Below are positions 8,856 to 16,695 of a DNA stretch of 64,000 nt, piece after piece (the first letter of the stretch is position 1; each line of letters opens with the position of its first letter). Made by a program: the position numbers and the translations under genes. Under the pieces are notes generated by a model. The model ran no database searches, had not been told where the DNA came from, and worked only from the letters and a program-made list of their open reading frames with translations. Source of the DNA: Shimia abyssi (GTDB taxonomy: Bacteria; Pseudomonadota; Alphaproteobacteria; Rhodobacterales; Rhodobacteraceae); the NCBI RefSeq assembly GCF_003014475.1, contig NZ_PYGJ01000004.1, positions 186,001-250,000 of the forward strand, given 5' to 3'.

Positions 8856-8950
8856 CCTCAAATTCGGCATACGGTAGTATCCCGCAAAACCGCTGGCAAG
8901 CAACAATGAGTCGTGAATGACAGTCGTTTTGGCGTGGCGCCGGAGCGCGC

Positions 8951-9400
8951 TCAGGCGGTGGCGCAGGGTTCGGGCGCCAGAATGCTCAAGAGGGCCGCGT
9001 TTTTACAGACCAGCGCGTCCAATGTCACATCATCCAGCCGCAGATAAAACGCCTCTGCCGCCTCTTGCAACGCAGGCCGCAGGCGGCAGGCCTCGGTCAG
9101 CGGGCAGGAATTATCCACGTCAGCAAAGCACTCGGTCAGTGGCACGGGCTTTTCCATGATGCGGAAAATGTCGCCAATCTTGATATCGTTTGCAGCACTG
9201 GCAAGCTCTACACCGCCGTTGCGGCCACGCTGAGTATTGAGCACACCAAGCTGGGCAAGCTGGTTGATGACCTGTGCCAGATGATTCTCAGAGGCATTAC
9301 AACAATCCGCGATCTCGTGTTTTGTGACCAGTCTGTCCTTGTGAACGGCGCAATACATCAACACGCGGATCGCTATATTCGTTCGCTTGGTGATACGCAT
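8951..9400 (-). CDS. Rrf2-family iron-sulfur regulator, NsrR/RirA-like
   Basis: This 149-residue protein has an N-terminal winged helix (MRITKRTNIAIRVLMY, then the wing RGRNGGVEL near 58-66) and three cysteines at 91, 99 and 105 with C-X7-C-X5-C spacing, the cluster ligands of Rrf2 regulators. That spacing is shared by NsrR of some species (NO sensing) and by RirA (iron sensing). The ENHLAQVINQL segment looks more NsrR-like. A NosP/NahK-like NO signalling set lies 2 kb away, which favours NsrR, but this is inference. It is transcribed alone, divergent from the cyclotransferase gene. Confidence 0.85.
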   Translation of the reverse strand: MRITKRTNIAIRVLMYCAVHKDRLVTKHEIADCCNASENHLAQVINQLAQLGVLNTQRGRNGGVELASAANDIKIGDIFRIMEKPVPLTECFADVDNSCPLTEACRLRPALQEAAEAFYLRLDDVTLDALVCKNAALLSILAPEPCATA

Positions 9401-9494
9401 GAAATGCCCCAGGGTGGTTGGTCAACTCGGACATTATGCCCTATTGAGAATGCGTCGGAATTGACATGCATCAATCGCGCAGCGGACGGACTTT

Positions 9495-10094
9495 ATGAAA
9501 GACCCTTACTTTTTTGGATATGGCAGTCTCGTCAACCGGGACACACATGACTATGGCGATCCACATCCGGCGCAGTTGTCAGGGTGGCGGCGGGTGTGGC
9601 GGCACACGCATTTGCGCAAACTCGCCTATCTGACCGTTGAACCTGCTGCCGGATGCGAAATAGACGGGTTGATTGCCCATGTGCCGGGTGGCGATTGGGC
9701 CGCATTGGACGAGCGCGAGCGCGCTTATGACCGGGTCGGTGCCACCGAAGCGATTTCACATCCCAAGCCAAACCGGGTCGACATCGCGGTCTATACGGTG
9801 CCGGATGGCAAACACGGCCGCCCCAGTGTCGAACACCCGGTGCTGTTGTCTTACATTGATGTCGTCGTTCAGGGTTACTTGCGCGAGTTTGGAGTCGATG
9901 GCGTTCGGCGGTTCTTTGACACAACCGTCGGATGGTCGGCACCGGTGTTGGATGATCGCGCCACCCCGGTGTATCCGCGTCACCAGTCGCTGAGCGCGCG
10001 CGAACGCGGATTGGTGGACCAGCATCTGGTCGCAGTCGGATCGCCCGTCTTGCCGCTGGAGGCGGTGCCGGACTGGCGATCAACACCGCAGTAG
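9495..10094 (+). CDS. ChaC-like gamma-glutamylcyclotransferase family protein
   Basis: This 199-residue protein opens with FFGYGSLVNRDTHDYG, matching the substrate-binding YGSL loop of the gamma-glutamylcyclotransferase fold. A catalytic-type Glu is offered by ALDERERAYDRV near residue 75. ChaC enzymes release 5-oxoproline from glutathione or gamma-glutamyl peptides. The substrate here is not established. It is transcribed alone and converges with the META-domain gene. Confidence 0.75.
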   Translation: MKDPYFFGYGSLVNRDTHDYGDPHPAQLSGWRRVWRHTHLRKLAYLTVEPAAGCEIDGLIAHVPGGDWAALDERERAYDRVGATEAISHPKPNRVDIAVYTVPDGKHGRPSVEHPVLLSYIDVVVQGYLREFGVDGVRRFFDTTVGWSAPVLDDRATPVYPRHQSLSARERGLVDQHLVAVGSPVLPLEAVPDWRSTPQ

Positions 10095-10128
10095 TACCGA
10101 ATCAGCAAGTGCTCCCGCCCCTTGGAGA

Positions 10129-10179
10129 CGCGGCAAGCCGCGCCACAAAGCGTTGGGCGTGGCTCAGCAAAGCTGAGCC
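10129..10179. terminator. Two hairpins between convergent genes
   Basis: A first hairpin (CGCGGC-AA-GCCGCG, 10129-10142) and a second perfect 8-bp hairpin (GGCTCAGC-AAA-GCTGAGCC, 10161-10179) lie between two convergent genes. There is no strong T run, so the terminator role is a reasonable inference rather than certain. Confidence 0.5.
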
Positions 10180-10196
10180 TGCCCAAGCCGGAAAGG

Positions 10197-10940
10197 TCAG
10201 TACATTGTCTGAAAGCGCATCAGCTCATCGCCACTGGCGGATTTCAGGATCAGTTCACGATCTTCAACCGCATAAGTCGCCACTTGGCCCAACGCTTTGA
10301 AGACCGCGCCTTCCTGTTCATCAATCGGTCCGGCACAGGCCATGCGAGTACTGGCCAATGGCAAGAAGGTCAGCGATTGTCCGTCACGGTCGTACCCGCC
10401 GGAAAAACGGTTGCACCCGCTGGTTCCACTGACCTGACGGTCAGGACCAAAGGTGATCTCGGGCAACCGATCCGAAATCAGCTCAATCCCCGGCATGGAC
10501 AGCCCCACCCATGCTGTTCCCGACAGCGACATCGCCTGTGGTGCGGGCATTTTTTCGACCATTACATCCACCTTTTCCGGGGCATCATTTGTCAAAGCCG
10601 GATAGACGCTGGTGGTTCGGAACAGTGTTGTGTCGCCCAACGTGATCGTGGCCTGCACCGCAAAGCTGAGCCCGTCTGTCACCATGGCATCATCATAAGT
10701 GAGCTGATAGGTGATTGGTACCTGCCCCTGTGGGCGCACCGTCACCGACCCGAGTTCAATCGCAGGCACGTCAGCGCGCGAAATATCCACCAGTTGCACA
10801 TTCACCAGCACCGCAGGCGGCAATGCGATCCGTTCGCGGTAGCCCACCGTACCTTCGAGCGTCTGAAACTCGGCAAAGGCCGGGAAGGCCGCAAGACTGA
10901 GGAGACCGGCAAAAGCAGCCGGAACAAATCGTGTGGGCAT
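10197..10940 (-). CDS. Secreted YbaY-like and META-domain protein
   Basis: This 247-residue protein has a cleavable signal peptide ending in FPAFA-EFQ. Residues about 26-125 resemble the YbaY/YscW lipoprotein domain (a beta-sandwich with VLVNVQLVDISRADVPA). Residues about 140-247 form a META (HslJ-like) domain with the typical SGCNRFSGGY and MACAGP segments. No lipobox cysteine follows the signal peptide, so it should be soluble in the periplasm. HslJ-type domains are linked to outer-membrane stress and novobiocin tolerance in other bacteria. The specific job here is unknown. Confidence 0.85.
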   Translation of the reverse strand: MPTRFVPAAFAGLLSLAAFPAFAEFQTLEGTVGYRERIALPPAVLVNVQLVDISRADVPAIELGSVTVRPQGQVPITYQLTYDDAMVTDGLSFAVQATITLGDTTLFRTTSVYPALTNDAPEKVDVMVEKMPAPQAMSLSGTAWVGLSMPGIELISDRLPEITFGPDRQVSGTSGCNRFSGGYDRDGQSLTFLPLASTRMACAGPIDEQEGAVFKALGQVATYAVEDRELILKSASGDELMRFQTMY

Positions 10941-11119
10941 GGGAATTCCTTGGTTATCATTGGCTCGTCCTCAAAGTATGACATGATCAGAACCATTCAA
11001 CCGCCCGATAGTTGCATTGGCAAAACTCTGCTCAGGACACGCCTGCCCTACGACCATTGGCGCATTTGGCGCGGTTCATTTGGTTTGGTAACGTGACTGG
11101 GAAAGGTAGCAAACATACC

Positions 11120-11815
11120 ATGACATCTTCTACCTCCTCCAATTCGGTCTTTTCCACCGCGCTGGTCATTGATGACCATCCGCTGTTTTGCGACGCGTTG
11201 GGGATGACCCTTCAGGCCGTCTGTGATGTGAAAGACGTGGCAACCGCCCCCTGTTTGCGCGCCGCACTTGAGCGATTGGACCAAGGACAGGCCGAAGGCT
11301 GGGCGCCGGACATTGTGGTGCTGGACCTGAACCTGCCCGACGTGCAAGGGCTCGACGGGTTAGTGCGGCTAAAAAAGGCGACCGTGGCTACCGTGGTTGT
11401 AGTGTCATCCATGACCGACAACCGCGTGATCAGCTCGGCCATTCATGCCGGGGCCGCCGGGTTCATCCCGAAACACAGTCAACGTGATGTGTTCCGTCAG
11501 GCGTTTGACGCAATGGCGCGTGGTCAGGCGTTTCTGCCCGAAGGCAGCGTTCTGCTACAGGAAGAAGACTCAGGAGGGCGCGATGATGCGTTGTCGCGGC
11601 TGGCGTCGCTGACCAACCAACAGGCGCGCATTCTGCAATTGATCTGCGAAGGCAAGCTGAACAAACAGATCGCCTTTGATCTCTCGATTGCGGAAACCAC
11701 AGTCAAGGCTCATGTCACGGCGATCATGCGCAAGCTTGGGGTGCATAGCCGCACCCAAGCTGTTCTGATTGCCAAAGAAACCAGCTTTGACGAGGTCTTG
11801 CGCCGCAATGGATAG
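11120..11815 (+). CDS. Response regulator, NarL/LuxR type
   Basis: This 231-residue regulator has a receiver domain (acidic pair DDHP, phosphoacceptor Asp69 in VVLDLNLPD, Lys in GFIPKHS) and a C-terminal LuxR helix-turn-helix (LTNQQARILQLICEGKLNKQIA, then VKAHVTAIMRKL). I place the start at the ATG 11120, because the residues encoded before it do not fit a receiver domain. It is followed within 40 bases by a FIST gene and a hybrid kinase gene, which are probably its upstream signalling partners. Confidence 0.92.
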   Translation: MTSSTSSNSVFSTALVIDDHPLFCDALGMTLQAVCDVKDVATAPCLRAALERLDQGQAEGWAPDIVVLDLNLPDVQGLDGLVRLKKATVATVVVVSSMTDNRVISSAIHAGAAGFIPKHSQRDVFRQAFDAMARGQAFLPEGSVLLQEEDSGGRDDALSRLASLTNQQARILQLICEGKLNKQIAFDLSIAETTVKAHVTAIMRKLGVHSRTQAVLIAKETSFDEVLRRNG

Positions 11816-11853
11816 CCTGCGTAATCTGTTCCCCGAGTGAGGGAGGACAGCCA

Positions 11854-13050
11854 ATGGATCAGGGGACAAACCTGACCACAGCCAGCCGCGTGGACAACAG
11901 GTCGAATGGGGCTCGCTCCAAACAGCGTATCGTGCGCACGGGTTTTGCACCTTGCGACGCGCCCGACGCCGTTGATCAACTGGTGGCCGCCTTGCAGCCA
12001 GATGATCTGGCTCTGATAATACTGTTCCTTTCACCCGACACGGACCGAGATCGTTTTCTCGAAAACGCCCGTGGCCGGTTTGGTCCGGCTCAGGTCGTCG
12101 GCTGCACCACGGCAGGCGAGATTGGCAAGACAGGATATACCGAAGGTCAGATTGTAGCCCTTGGCCTGCCCACCGATCACTTTGCCGCAGCGACCATGCT
12201 GATTGATAATCTCGACGACATCCGCCCCCAAGAACGCATCACCGAAATGATCCGCAACCGTAATGCTACGGCTGCTGATCATCCCGGTTGGACCTCAGAG
12301 TTTGCGTTTTTGATGGTCGACGGCGTCTCTCAGCGCGAAGATCTGCTGACCTCGGATCTGGCAATGGGTCTGGGCCCTGTACCGCTGTTTGGCGGATCGG
12401 CGGGGGATGGGCCTCGTTTCAAAGAATCGTGGATACTGCATGGAGATAGGTTTCACGCCAATGCCGCGGTACTGGTTCAGGTGCGCTCAGACTGTCCAGT
12501 GCGCGTGTTCAAGGCGGATCACCTGTTGCCAACCGATAAACGAATGGTTGTGACCGGCGCTGATCCCGCCCGTCGTTTGGTGCATGAAATAAACGCAGAG
12601 CCTGCCGCCCGCGAATATGCGCGGGTGTTAGGCAAAGACCCCGAACAACTATCGACATTCACCTTTGCCGCGCATCCAGTGGTGGTGCAGATCGGCGATC
12701 AGACCCATGTGCGTGCGATCCAGCGCGTCGCCAAGAACGGCGACCTCGTGTTCTTTTCCACCATCGACGAAGGCGTGGTGCTGCGGCTTGCGGAACCTGA
12801 CGATATGGTTGCGCATCTCTCGCGTGAGCTGGATGCGCTGGCCGATACGGGCGCGCCCGACATGATATTGGGCTGCGACTGCGTATTGCGCCGGGTCGAG
12901 GCCGAACAAAAACAGCTGACCGGTGATATCTCTCGACTGCTGGCCAAACACCGTGTCGTCGGGTTTTCAACCTACGGCGAGCAGGTGAACTCGATGCACG
13001 TCAACCAGACCCTGACCGGCGTGGCCATCTACCCACCTGTGGACGCATAA
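11854..13050 (+). CDS. FIST-domain sensor protein, NosP-like
   Basis: This 398-residue cytoplasmic protein has an N-terminal FIST domain (VVGCTTAGEIG near residue 80, FAFLMVDGVSQRED near 150, PLFGGSAGDG near 180) and a C-terminal FIST_C part ending VVGFSTYGEQ...HVNQTLTGVAIY. FIST proteins encoded next to NahK-type kinases include NosP, a haem protein that senses nitric oxide and controls the kinase. The gene lies 5 bases before exactly such a kinase. Haem binding here is inferred from context only. A strong ribosome site (GAGGGAGGA) precedes the ATG. Confidence 0.85.
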   Translation: MDQGTNLTTASRVDNRSNGARSKQRIVRTGFAPCDAPDAVDQLVAALQPDDLALIILFLSPDTDRDRFLENARGRFGPAQVVGCTTAGEIGKTGYTEGQIVALGLPTDHFAAATMLIDNLDDIRPQERITEMIRNRNATAADHPGWTSEFAFLMVDGVSQREDLLTSDLAMGLGPVPLFGGSAGDGPRFKESWILHGDRFHANAAVLVQVRSDCPVRVFKADHLLPTDKRMVVTGADPARRLVHEINAEPAAREYARVLGKDPEQLSTFTFAAHPVVVQIGDQTHVRAIQRVAKNGDLVFFSTIDEGVVLRLAEPDDMVAHLSRELDALADTGAPDMILGCDCVLRRVEAEQKQLTGDISRLLAKHRVVGFSTYGEQVNSMHVNQTLTGVAIYPPVDA

Positions 13051-13055
13051 CCACG

Positions 13056-15314
13056 ATGCCCGATACCCTGATCAACCCAGACGACACCATTGAGCGGCAG
13101 AACGAGAAACTGCTCAAGATTGCTGGCGCGCTGATGGGACGCGTGGAACAGGGCAGCGATGTGCGCGGTATGGCTTATGCCCAGTTTGAACGTGCCGTGA
13201 TGCTAGAGGCCGAAGTCGGCGCGCGCACCCGCGAGTTGGAACACGCACTGAACTTGCTCAACAAGTCGAACGCCCAGCTGGCCGAGGCCAACGCCGACGC
13301 CGAAGCCGCGCGTGCAAACCTCGCCACGGCCATTGAAACCGTTCAAGAAGGGTTTGCGCTGTTTGATGCAAACGAGGTGCTCGTCATGTGCAACAGCCGC
13401 TTTGGCCAGCACATGCGCGACATCCATCACCTGTTCAAACCGGGATTGGCATTTCACGAATACGTAGAACTGGCCTCTCAGAGCCCGTTTCTCTACTTGC
13501 CAGAAGGAACCACCCCTGCCCAATGGGCGGCAATGCGCATGACTCGTCACAAAGACGATCACGTCGTATTCAATGCCCGCATGGCCGGGAGCCGCTGGTT
13601 GCAAGTGAGCGAACACCGCACCCATGACGGTGGTACGGTTGTTTTGCAAACCGACGTGACCGACATGATGTTGCTCGAGCGTCAAGAACGGGAACGGCTG
13701 CTGGACGATCAGGCACGGCTGATCAAAGCGACGCTGGAACATCTGGACCAAGGAGTCTGTATTTTTGACGACGAAGCGCGGCTGGTGGGCTGGAACCGAC
13801 GGCTTAGCGAACTGTTGTCGATCCCGACAGGTCGATTTCGCATCGGAACTCCTTTTTTTTCGATCTATCGTCAGATGTTGCGCGACAATACATTTTTGGA
13901 TGCCAACCGGGCAAACACGCTTGTCAAATGGAGCGAAGGCAAAGACGCACGCGCGCCCTTGTCGCTGGAGATGGCCTTTGGGCCGAATCGCATTCTGGCC
14001 GTGTTTGCGCAGCAAATGCCGGATGGTGGCTTTGTCATCAGTTTTACAGATGTGTCTGCCGAGCGCGCGGCGGCCCGGGCATTGTCCGAAGTGAACGAAA
14101 CCCTTGAACGGCGCGTCATGGACCGCACTTTGGAGCTGGAGGATGCGTTGGCCGAAGCCGAACGCGCAAATGCCTCCAAGTCGCGCTTTGTGGCCGCAGC
14201 CAGCCATGACCTGTTGCAACCTTTGTCAGCTGCAAAGCTATATCTGGCGTCAATCGACAGCGACCTGCACGACCCCGAACTGCGCCAGCGTTTGGGTAAA
14301 ACCGAAAGTGCGCTCAAGAGTGTTGAGAGCATACTGGGGGCGCTGCTGGATATTTCGCGGCTCGATTCCGGATCGGCATCTGTTGATCTGACCGGAATCG
14401 CACTCAACAGGATGCTTGGCCAGTTGCGCGATGAAATGGCACCACAGGCGGCCGAAAAAGGGCTCAGTCTGTCGATCAGCCAGAAATCGGCGTGGGTACA
14501 TAGCGATGCAACCTATCTGCGGCGCATTTTGCAAAACCTGATCTCGAATGCCCTACGTTACACCACGCATGGCGAAGTACGGGTTGATCTGCAACAACTT
14601 GACGACCGGCTGAGCGTATCCATCAGCGACACCGGTCCCGGCATACCGATAGATCATCAGGACAAGGTGTTTGATGAATTTCACAGGGTCAACTCAGACA
14701 CCGGGCCAGCGGACGGTCTGGGACTGGGGCTGGCAATCGTGGATCGGGCCTGTCGCTTGTTGAAGCACCCTTTGCGAATGATTTCGAAAACGGGACAGGG
14801 CACGACTTTTACCATCGAATTGCCGCTGGCAACTCAGTTTGCAACCGAACGGCCCGAACGTCCCAATGTCGCAGAAAACACGCCCTTACAGCGTATTGTG
14901 TTGTTGATCGAAAACGACGACGTAATGCGCAATGCACTGACCATGACGCTCGAAGGCTGGGGGGCGGATGTTCTTCCATGTGCAAACGGTGGTGACGCGT
15001 TGAAATTGTTGGAAGAGATCGACATTGCGCCGGATATCGTTCTGGCGGATTACCAGTTGAACGACGGCGCGCTCGGCACCGATACAATTGCAATACTGCA
15101 GCAGAAGTTTGGCGATATTACCTGTTGCGTAATAACGGCAAATCGAATCGCACCCGTACCAGAAGAATGTGCGCGGCTGGGGGCCATGCTGCTCTACAAG
15201 CCCATCAATCTGGTCAAGCTGCGCGCGTTTGTCGAACAAGCCGCAACGCCAGGCTCTTTGCAGCAATCCGGCGACACGGTGCCGGAAAATGGCACCGATG
15301 CAATACCGACGTAA
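13056..15314 (+). CDS. Hybrid sensor histidine kinase, NahK/ErcS'-like
   Basis: This 752-residue soluble kinase starts with a helical segment (IERQNEKLLKIAGALMGRVEQG) typical of NahK proteins. Then come a coiled coil (about 50-95), two PAS-like domains (about 95-210 and 225-340), a HisKA domain with the H-box SHDLLQPLSAAK (His384), an HATPase domain (N box NLISNALRYTT, G boxes DTGPGI and GLGLGL) and a C-terminal receiver with phosphoacceptor Asp665 in VLADYQLND. No transmembrane helix is visible, so the input should come from the FIST partner. The final codons and stop are made of an 11-bp tandem repeat. Confidence 0.9.
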   Translation: MPDTLINPDDTIERQNEKLLKIAGALMGRVEQGSDVRGMAYAQFERAVMLEAEVGARTRELEHALNLLNKSNAQLAEANADAEAARANLATAIETVQEGFALFDANEVLVMCNSRFGQHMRDIHHLFKPGLAFHEYVELASQSPFLYLPEGTTPAQWAAMRMTRHKDDHVVFNARMAGSRWLQVSEHRTHDGGTVVLQTDVTDMMLLERQERERLLDDQARLIKATLEHLDQGVCIFDDEARLVGWNRRLSELLSIPTGRFRIGTPFFSIYRQMLRDNTFLDANRANTLVKWSEGKDARAPLSLEMAFGPNRILAVFAQQMPDGGFVISFTDVSAERAAARALSEVNETLERRVMDRTLELEDALAEAERANASKSRFVAAASHDLLQPLSAAKLYLASIDSDLHDPELRQRLGKTESALKSVESILGALLDISRLDSGSASVDLTGIALNRMLGQLRDEMAPQAAEKGLSLSISQKSAWVHSDATYLRRILQNLISNALRYTTHGEVRVDLQQLDDRLSVSISDTGPGIPIDHQDKVFDEFHRVNSDTGPADGLGLGLAIVDRACRLLKHPLRMISKTGQGTTFTIELPLATQFATERPERPNVAENTPLQRIVLLIENDDVMRNALTMTLEGWGADVLPCANGGDALKLLEEIDIAPDIVLADYQLNDGALGTDTIAILQQKFGDITCCVITANRIAPVPEECARLGAMLLYKPINLVKLRAFVEQAATPGSLQQSGDTVPENGTDAIPT

Positions 15315-15333
15315 TACCGACGTAATACCGACC
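15301..15333. repeat. Three tandem copies of an 11-bp repeat
   Basis: Three consecutive units of the form YAATACCGACG cover the end of the hybrid kinase gene and the bases after it, and the kinase stop codon is inside the second unit. The same unit recurs at 61422-61454. Confidence 0.85.
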
Positions 15334-15421
15334 CTCTGATTTTGCGCCAGTAGCGCTTGCCGATGCCTGCCGCGAGCCTTAGTTTGAGACCTTCAACACC
15401 AGCCATCGGAGCCAATTGTTT

Positions 15422-15988
15422 ATGTCCAAACTCGCCACTGTTCTCGCCGCAATCGACGCCGCAAACGCCAAAGATCCGCGCGCGGACGAAGGCCAGCCCG
15501 AGGCGTTTCTCTATGGCACAAGAATGAGTGAAGAGGTTGATCGCCTGTTCCCCGACGCGCCGGATGTTCTTCAGATCGCAGCGCGTGGTCAGCATATCGA
15601 ACGCTGGGTACTCAAACGGGCAGACTATCCCGAAGGGCGCGCCGGCTATCTGAAATGGCGCCGCGAGCTGGCCGCACATCACGCCGCCCGTGTTGGCGAG
15701 TTGATGGCCCAGGCTGGTTACGGCGCAGACCACATTGCCGAAGCCGGGCAGATGCTGCGCAAGGAAGGGATCAAGCGCAATGAACAGGTTCAGGCGCTGG
15801 AAGACGTGATCTGTTTCGTGTTCCTGAAGTGGTATTTCGCGCCTTTCGCCGCAAAGCACCCGCATGAGAAAGTGGTTGATATCGTTCAGAAAACGGCACG
15901 AAAGATGTCCGCCGATGGACGTACGCGAGCCTTGGCAGAATTTGATCTGCCGAATGATCTGGCGGATGCCGTTCGCGCGGCTGATTAA
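15422..15988 (+). CDS. DUF4202 domain protein
   Basis: This 188-residue protein matches the DUF4202 family pattern. It contains ARGQHIERW near residue 58, YLKWRRELAAHHA near 80, MLRKEGIKRNEQVQALEDVICFVFL near 115 and several conserved His and Glu residues that suggest an all-helical HD-like metal site. The biochemical role is not known. The start is taken at ATG 15422. A TTG six bases upstream is the alternative. It is separated by 2 bases from the CbiX-like gene and so is very likely co-translated with it. Confidence 0.85.
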   Translation: MSKLATVLAAIDAANAKDPRADEGQPEAFLYGTRMSEEVDRLFPDAPDVLQIAARGQHIERWVLKRADYPEGRAGYLKWRRELAAHHAARVGELMAQAGYGADHIAEAGQMLRKEGIKRNEQVQALEDVICFVFLKWYFAPFAAKHPHEKVVDIVQKTARKMSADGRTRALAEFDLPNDLADAVRAAD

Positions 15989-15990
15989 CG

Positions 15991-16695
15991 ATGCCATCAC
16001 CATGCGAAGCGCTGATTGTCGCCCATGGCCAACCCTGGGCGCCGGAACCACCCGAGGAAAAACTAGCCGTCTTGGCCGCAGACGTGCAGGCGCGGTTGCG
16101 TGGCTGGACGGTTCGTTCTGCAACAATCGCCATGCCCGGGCGGCTAGAAGACCAAGCGGCATTGATGCCAAAGAATGGCGTGATTTATCCGTTTTTCATG
16201 TCCGACGGCTGGTTCGTATCGCGTGTCCTGCCAAAGCGATTGGGCAACGCGCCACAACGCATTTTGCCACCCTTTGGCTTTGATGACGCCCTGCCCCAAT
16301 TGGCCGCTGATTTAGTAAGCCGTGAACTGGCTCAGCATGGTTGGCGCGTCGCAGAAACAACCGTTGTTCTGGCCGCGCATGGATCAGCCCGCGGACCACG
16401 CGCCGCCGAGGCGACGCACCGCTTCGCATCTCTCTTGAAGTCATTGATACCAAATGCAAAAGTCCGAACGGGATTTGTCGAGGAATGCCCCTGTGTCGAA
16501 GCCGCAGCCTTTGGCGCTGATCGCCAATCGATCTGTTTGCCGTTCTTTGCACAAGAAGGGGATCACTGTCGGGATGACATCCCAAGAATGCTGGATCAGG
16601 CCGGTTTTGAAGGGGTGCGCTTGAAGCCTTTGGGCGAGGCGCCGGACGTTGCAAGCCTGATCGCGGATACACTTACGAAAAGCGGTTTGCGCTAG
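15991..16695 (+). CDS. CbiX/SirB-like chelatase-fold protein
   Basis: This 234-residue protein has two halves of the sirohydrochlorin chelatase type. The first begins LIVAHGQPW and has VIYPFFMSDGWFV. The second has VLAAHGSARGPRAAEA and CLPFFAQEGDHCRDDIP. Related enzymes insert cobalt or iron into sirohydrochlorin for cobalamin or sirohaem. No other tetrapyrrole gene is adjacent, so the function is open. Its neighbour is DUF4202. Its stop codon shares the palindrome CTAG with the stop of the convergent LacI gene. Confidence 0.75.
   Translation: MPSPCEALIVAHGQPWAPEPPEEKLAVLAADVQARLRGWTVRSATIAMPGRLEDQAALMPKNGVIYPFFMSDGWFVSRVLPKRLGNAPQRILPPFGFDDALPQLAADLVSRELAQHGWRVAETTVVLAAHGSARGPRAAEATHRFASLLKSLIPNAKVRTGFVEECPCVEAAAFGADRQSICLPFFAQEGDHCRDDIPRMLDQAGFEGVRLKPLGEAPDVASLIADTLTKSGLR

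Noticed and set aside
10122-11096. A 324-codon plus-strand frame over the META-domain gene
   Set aside because: The minus-strand protein has a signal peptide and two recognisable domains, and the plus-strand frame has none.
13203-14219. A 338-codon open frame opposite the hybrid kinase
   Set aside because: It is a shadow of the kinase gene, whose PAS and HisKA motifs are clear. No domain or ribosome site supports it.
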